A DNA stretch of 64,000 nt from an uncultured Dehalococcoidia bacterium (GCA_958296445.1 OY282565.1:2715570-2779569), one strand, 5' to 3'; shown: positions 25,932-35,311, numbered from the stretch's first letter. The notes: generated from the sequence alone by a model not told the origin. A program made the numbers and translations.

Positions 25932-26927
25932 TTACTCGGGGGGCGGGGGTTGTATTGGGTTGTAGCAGGCTACGTGGTGGCCGGGTTCGGTTTGGGTTAG
26001 GGTGGGGCGGGGGAGGTTGCGGCATTGGTTTATGGCTTTGAAGCAGCGGGGGAGGAAGGGGCATTCTTGGCCTAGGTTTACTAGGTCGGGGGGGTTGCCG
26101 GGTAGGGGCTGGATTTTGCGGCCGGCGTCGTCTAGGCGGGGGAGGGATTGTAGCAGCGACCAGGTGTAGGGGTGCTGGGCGCGGCGGAACAGGGGGATGA
26201 CGTCGGCGTGTTCGACTAGGCAGCCGCCGTAGATTACGCCTACTTTGTTCGCCATTGACGCCACTACGCCCATATCGTGGGTGATTAGCAGCACGGATGA
26301 GCCTTGCTCCCTGACTAGGGCCCGGAGGCGCTCCAGCATTTCGGCCTGGAGGGTTACGTCTAGGCCGGAGGTGGGTTCGTCGGCTATTAGCAGCTTGGGG
26401 CGCAGCACTAGGGCAATAGCCATCATTACCCGCTGGCACATACCGCCGCTGAGGGCGAAGGGGTATTGGCCCATTACCCGTTTGGGGTCGGGCAGGCCCA
26501 TTTCGCGGAGCATATCTTGGGCCATGCGGTTGGCGTTGCGTAGCGATATGTTGCTGTGCTGGTGGATTACTTCCTCTAACTGCGATCCGATGGGTTCCAC
26601 CGGGTTTAGGGCGGCTTGGGCGTCTTGGAATACCATTGAAATCTCCTGCCCGCGCAGGCTGCGGATGTATTCCGGCTTGGCCTGAATCAGGTCTACGCCC
26701 TGGAAGTAGATGCTGCCGTCCAGCACCGAGGAGTTGTAGGGTAGCAGGCCCATAATGGCGAGGGCGAGGGTGCTTTTGCCGGCGCCGCTTTCGCCTACTA
26801 TGCAGTAGGTTTCGCCTTCCTGCTGGGTGAGGCTGACGCCGTTAAGGGCTTTGACCGCGCCGGCCGGGCTGCGGAATTCTACGTGCAGGTTTTCGATTCT
26901 CAGGGCTTCGGCCATTGGGCGCTCCAT
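25932..26927 (-). CDS. Peptide ABC transporter ATP-binding protein (OppD/DppD type)
   Basis: 331 aa. Walker A GESGAGKST near residue 46, Q-loop FQDAQAALNP, signature LSGGMCQRV near 160, Walker B LLIADEPTSGLDV, and switch H in LLITHDMG. The C-terminal ~65 residues carry the oligopeptide-type Cys motif (CPFLPRCFKAINQC ... HHVAC) that binds an iron-sulfur cluster in related proteins. It powers uptake of oligopeptides or similar solutes with permeases not adjacent here; the oppABC genes lie 26 kb downstream, and no oppF lies next to it. PHP gene upstream, 11 bp away. Confidence 0.92.
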   Translation of the reverse strand: MERPMAEALRIENLHVEFRSPAGAVKALNGVSLTQQEGETYCIVGESGAGKSTLALAIMGLLPYNSSVLDGSIYFQGVDLIQAKPEYIRSLRGQEISMVFQDAQAALNPVEPIGSQLEEVIHQHSNISLRNANRMAQDMLREMGLPDPKRVMGQYPFALSGGMCQRVMMAIALVLRPKLLIADEPTSGLDVTLQAEMLERLRALVREQGSSVLLITHDMGVVASMANKVGVIYGGCLVEHADVIPLFRRAQHPYTWSLLQSLPRLDDAGRKIQPLPGNPPDLVNLGQECPFLPRCFKAINQCRNLPRPTLTQTEPGHHVACYNPIQPPPPE

Positions 26928-26937
26928 TATGCGGGGG

Positions 26938-27594
26938 CTAGGGGCCGGGGGTTTTGGCCCGCAGGTCTACGGGGCGGTATTGCCCGCTTTTGAGCAAGCG
27001 GATGAGGTCGGCCAGGTTTTCGATTTTGCCGTGAAATTCGGTGGCCGCGGCGCCTAGCTGGGCGACGCGGTGGGCGTCGCTGCCGGCGGTGGCGGGCAGG
27101 GACAGGGCGGCGCCCAAGTCGGCGGAAAAGCGGTTCTGCTGGGGGGAGCCGCGCCCGTTCAGGGATTCGATGGCGGCGCAGAGGCCAAAGAAGGGGTCGC
27201 GTGCGGCCCGCTCCAGCATCCCGGCGCGGGCGGCGGGGTCGCGGCCGGGATCTTCCAGGAAGCGGCGGCGGTAGGGGTGGGCGGCGACCAGAACGCCCCC
27301 GTCGCGGACGGCGCAGGCCCGCAGGAACTCGGGTTTGTGCATCCCGAATTCGTAGCGGCGCAGGCCGAAGGCTAGGACGTGGCCGGCGTCGGTGTTGATT
27401 TCGCTGCCGGGCAGCACCAGAAGGTTATGCCGCCGCGACAGCTCCCGCGTCTGCTGGCTGTCCCAGAAGGCGTCGTGGTCGGTGAGGCAGATGCCGTCCA
27501 GTCCGGCGGCTTTGGCGCCCTGGATGGCTTCATCCACGTTCATAAAGCTGTCGTCGGACATTGGGTAGCTGTGGGTGTGCAGGTCTATGAGCAA
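26938..27594 (-). CDS. PHP-domain metal-dependent phosphoesterase
   Basis: 218 aa. The PHP metal motifs are LIDLHTHSY near residue 3, LTDHDAFWD near 38, the segment PGSEINTDAGHVLAFG near 62 (Glu/His), AAHPYRR near 100, and AGSDAHRV near 180. Such proteins remove phosphates from nucleotides or other small molecules (e.g. RNase AM/YciV-like). Target unknown. Precedes the peptide ABC ATPase and its upstream region runs into a long repeat array. Confidence 0.88.
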   Translation of the reverse strand: MLIDLHTHSYPMSDDSFMNVDEAIQGAKAAGLDGICLTDHDAFWDSQQTRELSRRHNLLVLPGSEINTDAGHVLAFGLRRYEFGMHKPEFLRACAVRDGGVLVAAHPYRRRFLEDPGRDPAARAGMLERAARDPFFGLCAAIESLNGRGSPQQNRFSADLGAALSLPATAGSDAHRVAQLGAAATEFHGKIENLADLIRLLKSGQYRPVDLRAKTPGP

Positions 27595-27654
27595 AGCAGC
27601 AGGCAGGGGGCCAGTTCAGGATTGGTTAATGATAGCAAAACGGCGGGGGGTTTT

Positions 27655-28835
27655 CATTACCCTGGTTGGGGATGGCGGGGGGGTTGGGGTTTTTGGGTGG
27701 GGTTGTTTGGATTGGGATTTTCGGGTTTAGGGGATTTGCTGGATGGGGTGTATTGGAATCATTACCCCGGCTTGGGATGGCGGGGGGTTGGGGTTTTGCC
27801 TGGGTTGTCTGAATCAGGATTTTCAGGATTAACGGATTCGCCGGATGGGAAAATCTTGAAAATCCTAAAATCCTTTAATCCTGATTCAGACAAATGGCCG
27901 GGAGGGGTTGGATTAGGGGGTGGGGTTGTTTGGATTGGGATTTTCGGGGTTAAGGGATTCGCTGGATGGGGATGTTGGAGTGCTTACCCCTGTCGGGGAT
28001 GCCGGGGGGTTGGGTTTTTGGCTGGGTTGTCTGAATCAGGATTTTCGGGATTAGAGGATTTTCGGGATGGGGGATCTTGGAATCCTTACCCGGCTTGGGA
28101 TGCCGGGGGTTTGGGTTTTTGGCTGGGTTGTCTGAATCAGGATTTTCGGGATTAGGGGATTTGCCGGATGGGGGGGTATAGGAATCCTTACTCCTGCCCT
28201 GGGATAGCGGGGGTTTTCGGGTTTTTGGCTGGCTTGTCTGAATCAGGATTTTCAGGATTAGGGGATTTGCCGGATGGGGGGTATTGGAGTCCTTACCCCT
28301 GCTGGGGATGGCGGGGGTTTTCGGGTTTTTGGCTGGGTTGTCTGAATCAGGATTTTCGGGATTAGGGGATTTGCCGGATGGGGGGGTATAGGAATCCTTA
28401 CTCCTGCCCTGGGATAGCGGGGGTTTTCGGGTTTTTGGCTGGCTTGTCTGAATCAGGATTTTCAGGATTAGGGGATTTGCCGGATGGGGGGTATTGGAGT
28501 CCTTACCCCTGCTGGGGATGGCAGGGGTTTTCGGGTTTTTGGCTGGGTTGTCTGAATCAGGATTTTCAGGATTAGGGGATTTGCCGGATGGGGGGTATTG
28601 GAGTCCTTACCCCTGCTGGGGATGGCAGGGGTTTTCGGGTTTTTGGCTGGGTTGTCTGAATCAGGATTTTCAGGATTAGGGGATTTGCCGGATGGGGGGT
28701 ATTGGAGTCCTTACCCCTGCTGGGGATGGCGGGGGTTTGGGTTTTTTTGGCTGGGTTGTCTGAATCAGGATTTTCGGGATTAACGGATTGGCTGGATGGG
28801 AGAATCCTTTAATGCTGATTCGGACAAATGGCCGG
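27655..28835. repeat. Array of ~104-bp tandem repeats (family C unit), about 11 copies
   Basis: The unit begins TGTCTGAATCAGGATTTTC and continues GGATTRGGGGATTTGCCGG, TTGGAGTCCTTACCCCTG, GGGGATGGCGGGGGTTTTCG, GGTTTTTGGCTGGGT. Clear copies start at 28028, 28129, 28235, 28339, 28445, 28549, 28653 and 28757 (101-106 bp apart); earlier copies at 27703-27930 have diverged. Both array ends carry the reverse-complement end AATCCTGATTCAGAC or AATGCTGATTCGGAC. The array fills most of the 1.6-kb gap between PHP and ftsK; no gene seen inside. Confidence 0.95.
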
Positions 28836-28985
28836 GGAAATTGCGGGATTGGCTTTTGCCGTTCTGAGCTAAGGGGAGGGTCTTGCCGCGCAAGGTGGGA
28901 TTCTTCGCTTTGCTCAGAATGACAGAGAGATTTCAGAATGACGGAGAGCTTGCTCAGAATGACAGAGAGATTTCGGAATGACGGG
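28836..28985. repeat. Dispersed palindromic element, family A (variant)
   Basis: Contains GAAATTGCGGGATTGGC, CTGAGCTAAGGGGAGGG, GGATTCTTCGCTTTGCTCAG and three AATGACRGAGAG units; its end GCTGATTCGGACAGATGGCC overlaps the family C array end. Non-coding. Confidence 0.75.
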
Positions 28986-29043
28986 GGGCTGATGCTGATT
29001 CGGACAGATGGCCGGGAGGGGTGGGGTTGTCGGGGTGTTGGTG

Positions 29044-29214
29044 TTCTTAACGGGCGCTGGAGTTGCCGTTGTGGTTGCGCCCGGCGCCGTCATTCCCGCT
29101 TTTGCGGGAATCCATAGCCCTGGTTTAATAGGGCCTTTGCTCGCCGGAGCGTCTGGATTCCCGCTTTCGCGGGAATGACGGGATGATTTTGGCAGTATCA
29201 GCACACGTTAAGAA
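29044..29214. repeat. Dispersed element, family B, at the ftsK stop codon
   Basis: Inverted ends TTCTTAACGGGCGC and CACACGTTAAGAA, with internal ATTCCCGCTTTTGCGGGAAT and ATTCCCGCTTTCGCGGGAAT palindromes. The right-end TTAA supplies the ftsK stop (TAA, 29208-29210). A second, shorter copy is at 37578-37706. Confidence 0.85.
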
Positions 29215-31469
29215 CCCCGGGGCGTTAGGTAGCCTTCCTCTTCTAGGGATTCTAGGATTTCGGCGGAGCGACGGCCGCCTATTTTTAGCCTGCGCTCTAG
29301 TAGGGAGCTGCTTAGGTTGGGGTTGCGGGCGGCTAGGTCCCGGGCTTGGTCCATTTGTTGGGTGTCTAGGTTTACTTCGTTTTCTTCTTCGTCGTCGCTG
29401 GATAGCAGGTTGATGGTGGGGATGGGGGGGCCGTCTTGTTCGCGCCAGAATTTTACTAGGGCTTCGACTTCTTCGTCGTAGACTAGGGCGCCTTGCATTC
29501 TTTGGGCTTTGGGGGATTCTTTGTGCAGGATTAGGGCGTCGCCTTTGCCCATCAGCTTTTCGGCGCCTGCGGCGTCTAGGATTACGCGGGAGTCTACTTG
29601 GCCGGATACGGCGAAGGCGCAGCGGGCGGGGATGTTGGCCTTTAGCAGGCCGGTTACTACGTTGACTGAGGGGCGCTGGGTTGCGAGCAATAGGTGGATT
29701 CCGGCGGCGCGGCCTAATTGGGCCAGGCGCACCAGATTTTGCTCTACCTCGAAACCGGCTACCATCATCAGGTCGGCCAGCTCGTCCACTATCAGGACTA
29801 GGAAGGGCATTTTTTCGTCGGCCCGCTGGTTGTAGCCGTCTATGTTGCGGACGCCCAAGTCTTCCATTTGTTTGTAGCGGCGGATCATCTCGCGGTTGAG
29901 GCCGCGCAGGGCGTCGTTGACTTCTTCGGCTTCGACGATTACGGGCTGGACTAGGTGGGGGATGCCGTTGAAGGGGGTTAGCTCGACGCGCTTGGGGTCA
30001 ACCATGAGGAGGCGCAACTGGTCGGGGGCGCGGGTGAGCAGGAAGGATGCGATGATGGAGTTTATCTGCACGCTTTTGCCGCTGCCGGTGGAGCCGGCGA
30101 TGAGCATATGGGGGAGGGAAGCTAGGTCTAGGGCGACGGGCGTGCCGCTGGTGTCTTGGCCCATAGCGATGGGCAGGCCGCCCTTGCCCGCGGTTTTGCG
30201 GAATTCGGCGGTTTCCATCACGGCCCGCAGGTGGACTTTGCTGGGGGACGGCACCGGCACTTCGATTCCTACCAGTCCGGCGCCGGTGCCCAGCATAGGG
30301 GCTTCCATTCGGAGGTAGGGGGTTTTCAGGGCCAGGGCTAGGTCTTTTTCGCGGGTGATGATGCTCTGAACCTTGACCCGGCTGCGCTCGCCGCCCTTTT
30401 CTTTGCCTTCGGCGCCGCGCTTGGATACCCAGCCGGGGGACAGGCCGAACTGTACTACGCGGGGGCCGGCGCGGACGTCGGTTACTTCGACGCGGACGCC
30501 GTGGTCGGCTAGGGTTTCCTCTACCAGACGGCCCATTTCCCGCAGGGCGTCTTGGGATGCGTCCAGCGATTCGGGGGGGGCGAGCATTTCGGCGGGGGGC
30601 AGTTGCCAGCCGGGGCCGGTGGGGGCGATGGCAGCGGGCGCGGGGGGCGCTCCGGCGGGCGGGGCGGACTGCCAGGGGGGGATGTAGCCGTTGTCGTAGG
30701 CGTCGTCGGGGCCGGGGGCGGTGGCGCGGCTCCAGATGTCGGCTAGGTCGGCGGAGGGCGCGGGTTGGGGGGTGGGGAACTGGTCGAAGTTGGGTTCGGC
30801 GGCGGATGCCGGGATGGCCGATGCCGGGGCGGCCCGGGCGCGGGCTTTTTCGGCGCGGCGGCGGGCTAGGGATTGATTGAACCGGCCTACGCCGCGGCCC
30901 AAGAAGGATGCGGCCGGGCGGATGGCTCGGCGGTATAGAAAGGCCCCGGCTACGGCCAGGCCGCGCCCGGCGTAGGATGCGGCGCGGTAGTACAGTGGCC
31001 CGGCGGCGCGGGGGTACAGGGCCAGGGGGACTAGGGCGATGATGCCCAGCATTTTGAGCAGGCCAAGGGGCAGCAGCGTTGGGCCGCCGACGGCCAGGCC
31101 CCAGCGGCCGCCTAGGGTGGCGTCCTCAAGCAGGCCGTCGGAGGGGGCGAAGTAGGACAGGACGCCGATGGACAGGGCGACCGCGGCGGCGGCGGCGGCC
31201 CAGTGTTTCCAGTAGCGGAACAGGAAATGGTGGAAGTAGCGCAGGGCGATGACGGCGGATAGGGCCCATAGGGCGACGGGGGCCCAGCCGTAGCCCAAGG
31301 CTTGGTAAGTCCATTCGCGGGCGTCGGGGGAAAAGAAAAAGAATACTGCGGCGATGACGGCCACGGCGGCCACGACTAGGGCGTCCACGAACAGCCAGGG
31401 GGTTTCCCGGAGCGTACCGGGTAGGGGCGGGGCGGAGCCGGGTGGCTCCGGCTTGAGCGTAGCGGCCAC
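29208..31469 (-). CDS. ftsK: DNA translocase FtsK/SpoIIIE
   Basis: Septal ATP-driven DNA pump for chromosome segregation, ~754 aa. Four N-terminal membrane helices (e.g. FVDALVVAAVAVIAAVFFFF, WAPVALWALSAVIAL), a short linker, then the RecA motor: Walker A AGSTGSGKS near residue 468, Walker B FLVLIVDELADLM, and a C-terminal winged helix (SSSLLERRLKIGGRRSAEI). I chose GTG 31467-31469 because AGGAGG (31477-31482) is 7 nt upstream; a frame extending to 31646 is Pro/Arg-rich. The stop codon lies in a family B repeat, so the last residues may have changed. Confidence 0.94.
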   Translation of the reverse strand: MAATLKPEPPGSAPPLPGTLRETPWLFVDALVVAAVAVIAAVFFFFSPDAREWTYQALGYGWAPVALWALSAVIALRYFHHFLFRYWKHWAAAAAAVALSIGVLSYFAPSDGLLEDATLGGRWGLAVGGPTLLPLGLLKMLGIIALVPLALYPRAAGPLYYRAASYAGRGLAVAGAFLYRRAIRPAASFLGRGVGRFNQSLARRRAEKARARAAPASAIPASAAEPNFDQFPTPQPAPSADLADIWSRATAPGPDDAYDNGYIPPWQSAPPAGAPPAPAAIAPTGPGWQLPPAEMLAPPESLDASQDALREMGRLVEETLADHGVRVEVTDVRAGPRVVQFGLSPGWVSKRGAEGKEKGGERSRVKVQSIITREKDLALALKTPYLRMEAPMLGTGAGLVGIEVPVPSPSKVHLRAVMETAEFRKTAGKGGLPIAMGQDTSGTPVALDLASLPHMLIAGSTGSGKSVQINSIIASFLLTRAPDQLRLLMVDPKRVELTPFNGIPHLVQPVIVEAEEVNDALRGLNREMIRRYKQMEDLGVRNIDGYNQRADEKMPFLVLIVDELADLMMVAGFEVEQNLVRLAQLGRAAGIHLLLATQRPSVNVVTGLLKANIPARCAFAVSGQVDSRVILDAAGAEKLMGKGDALILHKESPKAQRMQGALVYDEEVEALVKFWREQDGPPIPTINLLSSDDEEENEVNLDTQQMDQARDLAARNPNLSSSLLERRLKIGGRRSAEILESLEEEGYLTPRGS

Positions 31470-31576
31470 AACAAGCCTCCTGCCGACGGGATTGGGGCGG
31501 CGGCAACCGGAGGCGGCGGGGGTTCGACGCAGAGGGCGGGGGAGGGGATTTGTTGCTGGCCGGGGGGGACGCCCCC

Positions 31577-31612
31577 ACCCTAGCCCTCCCCCGGAGGGGG
31601 AGGGGATTTTAG
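31577..31612. repeat. CCCTCCCCC/GGGGGAGGG hairpin repeat
   Basis: Nine-base-pair perfect stem (31584-31592 with 31596-31604) and a 3-nt loop GGA, in the gap between the ftsK start and the RNase J gene. A degraded second copy (CCCTCACCCGGTAGGGGATT) follows near 31640. It is a common dispersed GC-hairpin; role unknown. Confidence 0.65.
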
Positions 31613-31703
31613 CCGATTTGGGGGATGCCCTTACTCTGGCCCTCACCCGGTAGGGGATTTGGCCGTTTTCTTGGCGTTCTCTGCGTTGAAAAATCCCGGT
31701 AAA

Positions 31704-33374
31704 TCAGACCTCGGTTACTACCGGGATTATCATAGGGGATCGGCGGGTGGCGTTAGCTATGAAGCTGCGGGCAGTTTCCCGCACTTTGCGCTTTAGTTCG
31801 TCGTTGCTGGGGGGCGGGCCGCCGTTGGCGGAAAGCTGGGTTATCAGGTGGGCGCCGAGTTCTTGGAAAAGCTGGGCGGTTTCGCCTTCTTCCATAAAGC
31901 CGCTGGCTACGGTGAGGGGGGCTTGGGCGGGCAGGCGGCTGCCTTGGGCGATGGTTAGGACGACTACGACTACGCCGTCGCGGGACAGGCTGCGCCGCTG
32001 GGTCAGCACCGGGCTTTGCACGTCGCGGCGGGAAAGGCCGTCTACGTAGATGGGGCCGGCGTTGATGCGCTCGCCGGTTTCGGCGCCTTGGGCACTCAGC
32101 TCTAGGACGTCGCCGTCTTCCAGCACGAAAATGCCGTCTTGGGCTAGGGCCAGGTCCCAAGCGATTTGGGCGTGGGCGTTGAGGTGGCGGTACTCGCCGT
32201 GTACCGGGACGAAGTACCGGGGCTTGACTAGGCTCAGAACCAGCTTGAGTTCCTCGCGGCTGGCGTGGCCGTGTACGTGTACCGTGGCGATGCGGTCGTA
32301 GAGTACACGGGCGCGTTGGCGCAGGAGGTTGTCTATGGTGCGGCTTACGGGTAGTTCGTTGCCGGGTATGGGGGTGGCGCTGATTACCACGGTGTCGCCG
32401 GGCATTATCCGCACGTCGCGGTGTTCCTCGTTGGCGATGCGCACTAGGGCGGAGGTGGGTTCGCCCTGGCTGCCGGTGGTGAGCAGGGCTACCTTTTCCG
32501 GGGGCAGGTCGCGGGTAACGTGCAGGGGCTGGAGTATGCCGGGGGGCAGGCGCAGGTAGCCTAGGCTGGTGGCGACGTTTACGGTGTCCACCATGCTGCG
32601 CCCGACGATGCTGACCTTGCGCCCGTGACGCTCGGCGGCGTCTACTACCTGCTGAACCCGGGATACTAGGGAGGCGAAAGTGGCTACCAGCACGCGGCCG
32701 GGGGCTTCGCGGATGGCCCGGTCGAGGGCTTCGCCGACTACCTGCTCGGAGGGGGTGTAGCCCGGCACTTCGGCGTAGGTGGAGTCGGACAGCAGCAACA
32801 GGACGCCTTCGGCGCCGTAGTTGGCTAGGGCGGCTAGGTCAATGGTGCGCCCGTCCACCGGGGTATGGTCTATCTTGAAATCGCCGGTGTGGATCACGGT
32901 TCCCAAGGGGGTGCTGACGGCGATGCCCATAGCGTCGGGGATGCTGTGGCAGACGCGGAACCAGCGGGCGGCGAAATTCTGGCCGAACTGGTAGGGTATG
33001 CCGGGGTCTATGGGGGTGGCGGCGAAATCGCGGGTGGCGCGGCGCTCTTTGAGCTTGGCGGAAATCAATCCGTGGGCCAGGCGCGGGGCGAACACGGGGG
33101 CGGGTAGCTGGGGCAGGATGAAGGGAAGGGCGCCGATGTGGTCTTCGTGGCCGTGGGTAATCAGGATGCCGCGCACGCGGTCGGCCCGCTCCACCAGATA
33201 GGAGACGTCGGGGATGATGAGGTCAACGCCCAGCATACCCTCTTCGGGAAACTGGACGCCGCAATCAATGACGATTATGTCGTCGCCAAATTCGAGGGCC
33301 AGCATATTTTTGCCGATTTCCCCTAGCCCTCCTAGGGGTATGACGCGAAGTTTTTCAGCCAATTCGGGGTTCAT
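31704..33374 (-). CDS. rnj: Ribonuclease J
   Basis: 5'-3' exo- and endoribonuclease central to mRNA decay and rRNA maturation in bacteria without RNase E. 556 aa, full length. Metallo-beta-lactamase motif HGHEDH at residues 74-79, further metal ligand HTGDFKID, and the beta-CASP segment with VHVHGHASREELKL and FVPVHGEYRHL; C-terminal domain present. ATG 33374. It precedes ftsK on the same strand with a 230-bp repeat-bearing gap. Confidence 0.95.
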   Translation of the reverse strand: MNPELAEKLRVIPLGGLGEIGKNMLALEFGDDIIVIDCGVQFPEEGMLGVDLIIPDVSYLVERADRVRGILITHGHEDHIGALPFILPQLPAPVFAPRLAHGLISAKLKERRATRDFAATPIDPGIPYQFGQNFAARWFRVCHSIPDAMGIAVSTPLGTVIHTGDFKIDHTPVDGRTIDLAALANYGAEGVLLLLSDSTYAEVPGYTPSEQVVGEALDRAIREAPGRVLVATFASLVSRVQQVVDAAERHGRKVSIVGRSMVDTVNVATSLGYLRLPPGILQPLHVTRDLPPEKVALLTTGSQGEPTSALVRIANEEHRDVRIMPGDTVVISATPIPGNELPVSRTIDNLLRQRARVLYDRIATVHVHGHASREELKLVLSLVKPRYFVPVHGEYRHLNAHAQIAWDLALAQDGIFVLEDGDVLELSAQGAETGERINAGPIYVDGLSRRDVQSPVLTQRRSLSRDGVVVVVLTIAQGSRLPAQAPLTVASGFMEEGETAQLFQELGAHLITQLSANGGPPPSNDELKRKVRETARSFIANATRRSPMIIPVVTEV

Positions 33375-33454
33375 TCCTTATCTTGATTTGTCATTTCCGG
33401 CGGGCTGGCGGGGGTTCGGGGGCGCGTTATCGGTGGTTGTCCTGCCAGCCCCGG

Positions 33455-33535
33455 ATTTTTGTCACCCTGAGCGAAGTGAAGGGTCTCACTGCTAGGGGCG
33501 GGATTCTTCGCTTTGCTCAGAATGACAGGGCTTTG
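33455..33535. repeat. Dispersed palindromic element, family A (core only)
   Basis: CACCCTGAGCGAAGTGAAGG and GGATTCTTCGCTTTGCTCAG form a hairpin separated by TCTCACTGCTAGGGGC, followed by one AATGACAGG unit. Lies between the uracil-DNA glycosylase and RNase J genes. Confidence 0.75.
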
Positions 33536-33563
33536 CTCCTTTTGGGTAGGGAGAAATTGTTGG

Positions 33564-34367
33564 CTAGAGCAGGGAGAGTTGTTGCGGGCCGTCCGGCCGT
33601 TCCGGGGTGCTCGGGGTTGGGCTGCCCGGCGGTTCCGGCGGGGGGTTGCCGCTTGTTGCCGGTTCCGATTCCGTCGGTTCCGTAGGGGGAGCGGCGGGCG
33701 GCTTCGGGGTTGGGGCTTCGGGCGGGTTGAATATGTCTAATTGCGGCGCGGGCGGTTCGGCGGGAATGGTAGCCGGTTGCGGGGTTAGGGTTGCGCCGTC
33801 GTTGCCGTTTTCGCCGTCGTTGCCGTTCTCTAGTAGGGCGGCTATGGCGCGGAAGTCTTCGACTAGGGTTTTACGCAGTTCGGGGCGGCGGAGGGCCGCG
33901 GCCGGGTGCAGCACGGGAAAGATGATGCGGCCATCCTTTTGGCGGGCTTTGCCTCGGGCGCGGGTGACGCTTTCGCCGGGGAAAAACCGGCCTAGGGAGA
34001 AGCGGCCTAGGGTGACTATGAGCTTTGGGTTGACCAGCTCTATCTGGCGCTCCAGGTATTTTTTGCAGGCGGCGATTTCCGCCGGTTCCGGGTCGCGGTT
34101 GTCCGGCGGGCGGCACTTGACCATATTGGCGATAAACACTTCGTCGCGGTTGGTGCCGATGGACGCCAGCAGCCCTTCCAGCAGTTGCCCGGCGGGGCCG
34201 ACGAAGGGGCGGCCCTGGCGGTCTTCGTGGTAGCCGGGCCCCTCGCCGATGAACATAAGCTGGGCGTCCGGGTTGCCCTCGCCGGGGACGGCGCTGTTGC
34301 GGCCCCGGTGCAAGGGGCAATCGAAGCAGTTGTGAACTGCCAGGGCCACCTCTTCCAGGCTATCCAT
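33564..34367 (-). CDS. Uracil-DNA glycosylase, family 4
   Basis: Removes uracil from DNA; family 4 enzymes carry a [4Fe-4S] cluster. C14 and C17 (NCFDCPLH) plus two Cys around residues 85-105 (VKCRPP; AACKKYL) can hold it. Active-site motifs are GEGPGYHEDR at 41-50 and VLHPAAALRRP near 160. 267 aa: the last ~90 residues are a Pro/Glu/Thr-rich tail that is not part of the enzyme fold and is probably disordered. ATG 34367. Confidence 0.92.
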   Translation of the reverse strand: MDSLEEVALAVHNCFDCPLHRGRNSAVPGEGNPDAQLMFIGEGPGYHEDRQGRPFVGPAGQLLEGLLASIGTNRDEVFIANMVKCRPPDNRDPEPAEIAACKKYLERQIELVNPKLIVTLGRFSLGRFFPGESVTRARGKARQKDGRIIFPVLHPAAALRRPELRKTLVEDFRAIAALLENGNDGENGNDGATLTPQPATIPAEPPAPQLDIFNPPEAPTPKPPAAPPTEPTESEPATSGNPPPEPPGSPTPSTPERPDGPQQLSLL

Positions 34368-34456
34368 AGCCTAGCTGCCTCCGGCCTTAATTCCCTTTTC
34401 AGATACGGGCGATAGGGAATCGGTGGAAAGCGGACGACGGCGCGACGGGGTTGTTC

Positions 34457-34780
34457 CTAATCGCCGTCGTCGCCGTCATCGTCACCGGCGCCGTTGGCGG
34501 AAGCGGACGTGGCCCAGGGGCCGTCGTCCTCGATGCCGCGGCCCCGCAGGTAGGTCACTGCGTCGGCGAGGGTGGCGATGTTGCCGGCGTCTTCGTCGGG
34601 GATTTCTAGGGGGCGTTCCGCGCTGGAAAACTCTTCCTCGAAGGCCATAATCAGCTCTACGAGGTCGAGGGAGTCGGCGTTAAGGTCTTCGACGAAGGAT
34701 GAGGTTTCTTGGACGTTGGCGTCGGCAGCGTCCAGCTTGTCTACCACTATTTCTTTGACGCGCTCGTAAATCGTGGGCAA
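34457..34780 (-). CDS. acpP: Acyl carrier protein with acidic tail
   Basis: Carries growing fatty-acid chains on a phosphopantetheine attached to Ser in [20 protein letters not shown] (about residue 37). At 107 aa it is longer than usual (~80) because of an acidic tail (GDDDGDDGD). TTG start with GGGAG 8 nt upstream, immediately after nusB (3 bp). fabD, the transacylase that loads malonyl onto it, is the next operon upstream, giving a fatty-acid synthesis cluster. Confidence 0.93.
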   Translation of the reverse strand: MPTIYERVKEIVVDKLDAADANVQETSSFVEDLNADSLDLVELIMAFEEEFSSAERPLEIPDEDAGNIATLADAVTYLRGRGIEDDGPWATSASANGAGDDDGDDGD

Positions 34781-34783
34781 GGT

Positions 34784-35254
34784 TCATCTCCCTTTCGGCG
34801 CGGGTTCGGCGGCGGCGAGGTCTCCCGATTCCAGTCCGGCCATTATGGAGCCGAGGACTCCGTTGACGAACCGGGGGGAGCTGTCGCTGCCAAACGCCTT
34901 GGCCATCTCCACCGCTTCGTCAATGGCCGTTTTGCGGGGGGTGGCCGGATTATGCAGAAGCTCAAAAATGGCGATTCGCAGAATGTTGCGGTCAACGATG
35001 GGCAGTTGCGGCACCGGCCAGGCCGGGGCGTAGCGGCCGATGATGCTGTCCAGCGCGGGCGAGTGCTGGCAAACGCCCTGGTGCAGCCTTCCGGCCAGCT
35101 CCATTATGGAGCGGTCATATTCTTCGTCCAGCCAGCCGTAATCGGGGCCGGTATTGCGGGCGCGGGCGTCTTTCGCGCCGGCGACGTCGGCGGCAAAGAG
35201 GGACTGGAGCGCGACGGTTCTAGCTGTGCGTCTGGGGTCAACGGGCTTGACCAT
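34784..35254 (-). CDS. nusB: Transcription antitermination factor NusB
   Basis: RNA-binding protein that with NusE/S10 promotes antitermination in rRNA operons. 156 aa. The segments TARTVALQSLFAADVAG, LPIVDRNILRIAIFELLH and KTAIDEAVEMAKAFGSDSSPRFVNGVLG are the conserved helices of NusB. ATG 35252-35254. Directly followed by acpP. Confidence 0.95.
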   Translation of the reverse strand: MVKPVDPRRTARTVALQSLFAADVAGAKDARARNTGPDYGWLDEEYDRSIMELAGRLHQGVCQHSPALDSIIGRYAPAWPVPQLPIVDRNILRIAIFELLHNPATPRKTAIDEAVEMAKAFGSDSSPRFVNGVLGSIMAGLESGDLAAAEPAPKGR

Positions 35255-35311
35255 AGAACAGGGCTCTCTTTTAGCGGAATCCGGGCCTGCCCGGATGTTT
35301 CATTATCTTTT

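Noticed and set aside
27379..28783. Chain of short overlapping reading frames through the 104-bp array
   Set aside because: They exist only because the period keeps frames open for a while; composition is repetitive, no ribosome-binding sites, no family similarity.
27655..28835. Tandem repeats as a CRISPR array
   Set aside because: The repeated unit is ~104 bp with no unique spacers between copies and no cas genes nearby; units are nearly identical throughout.
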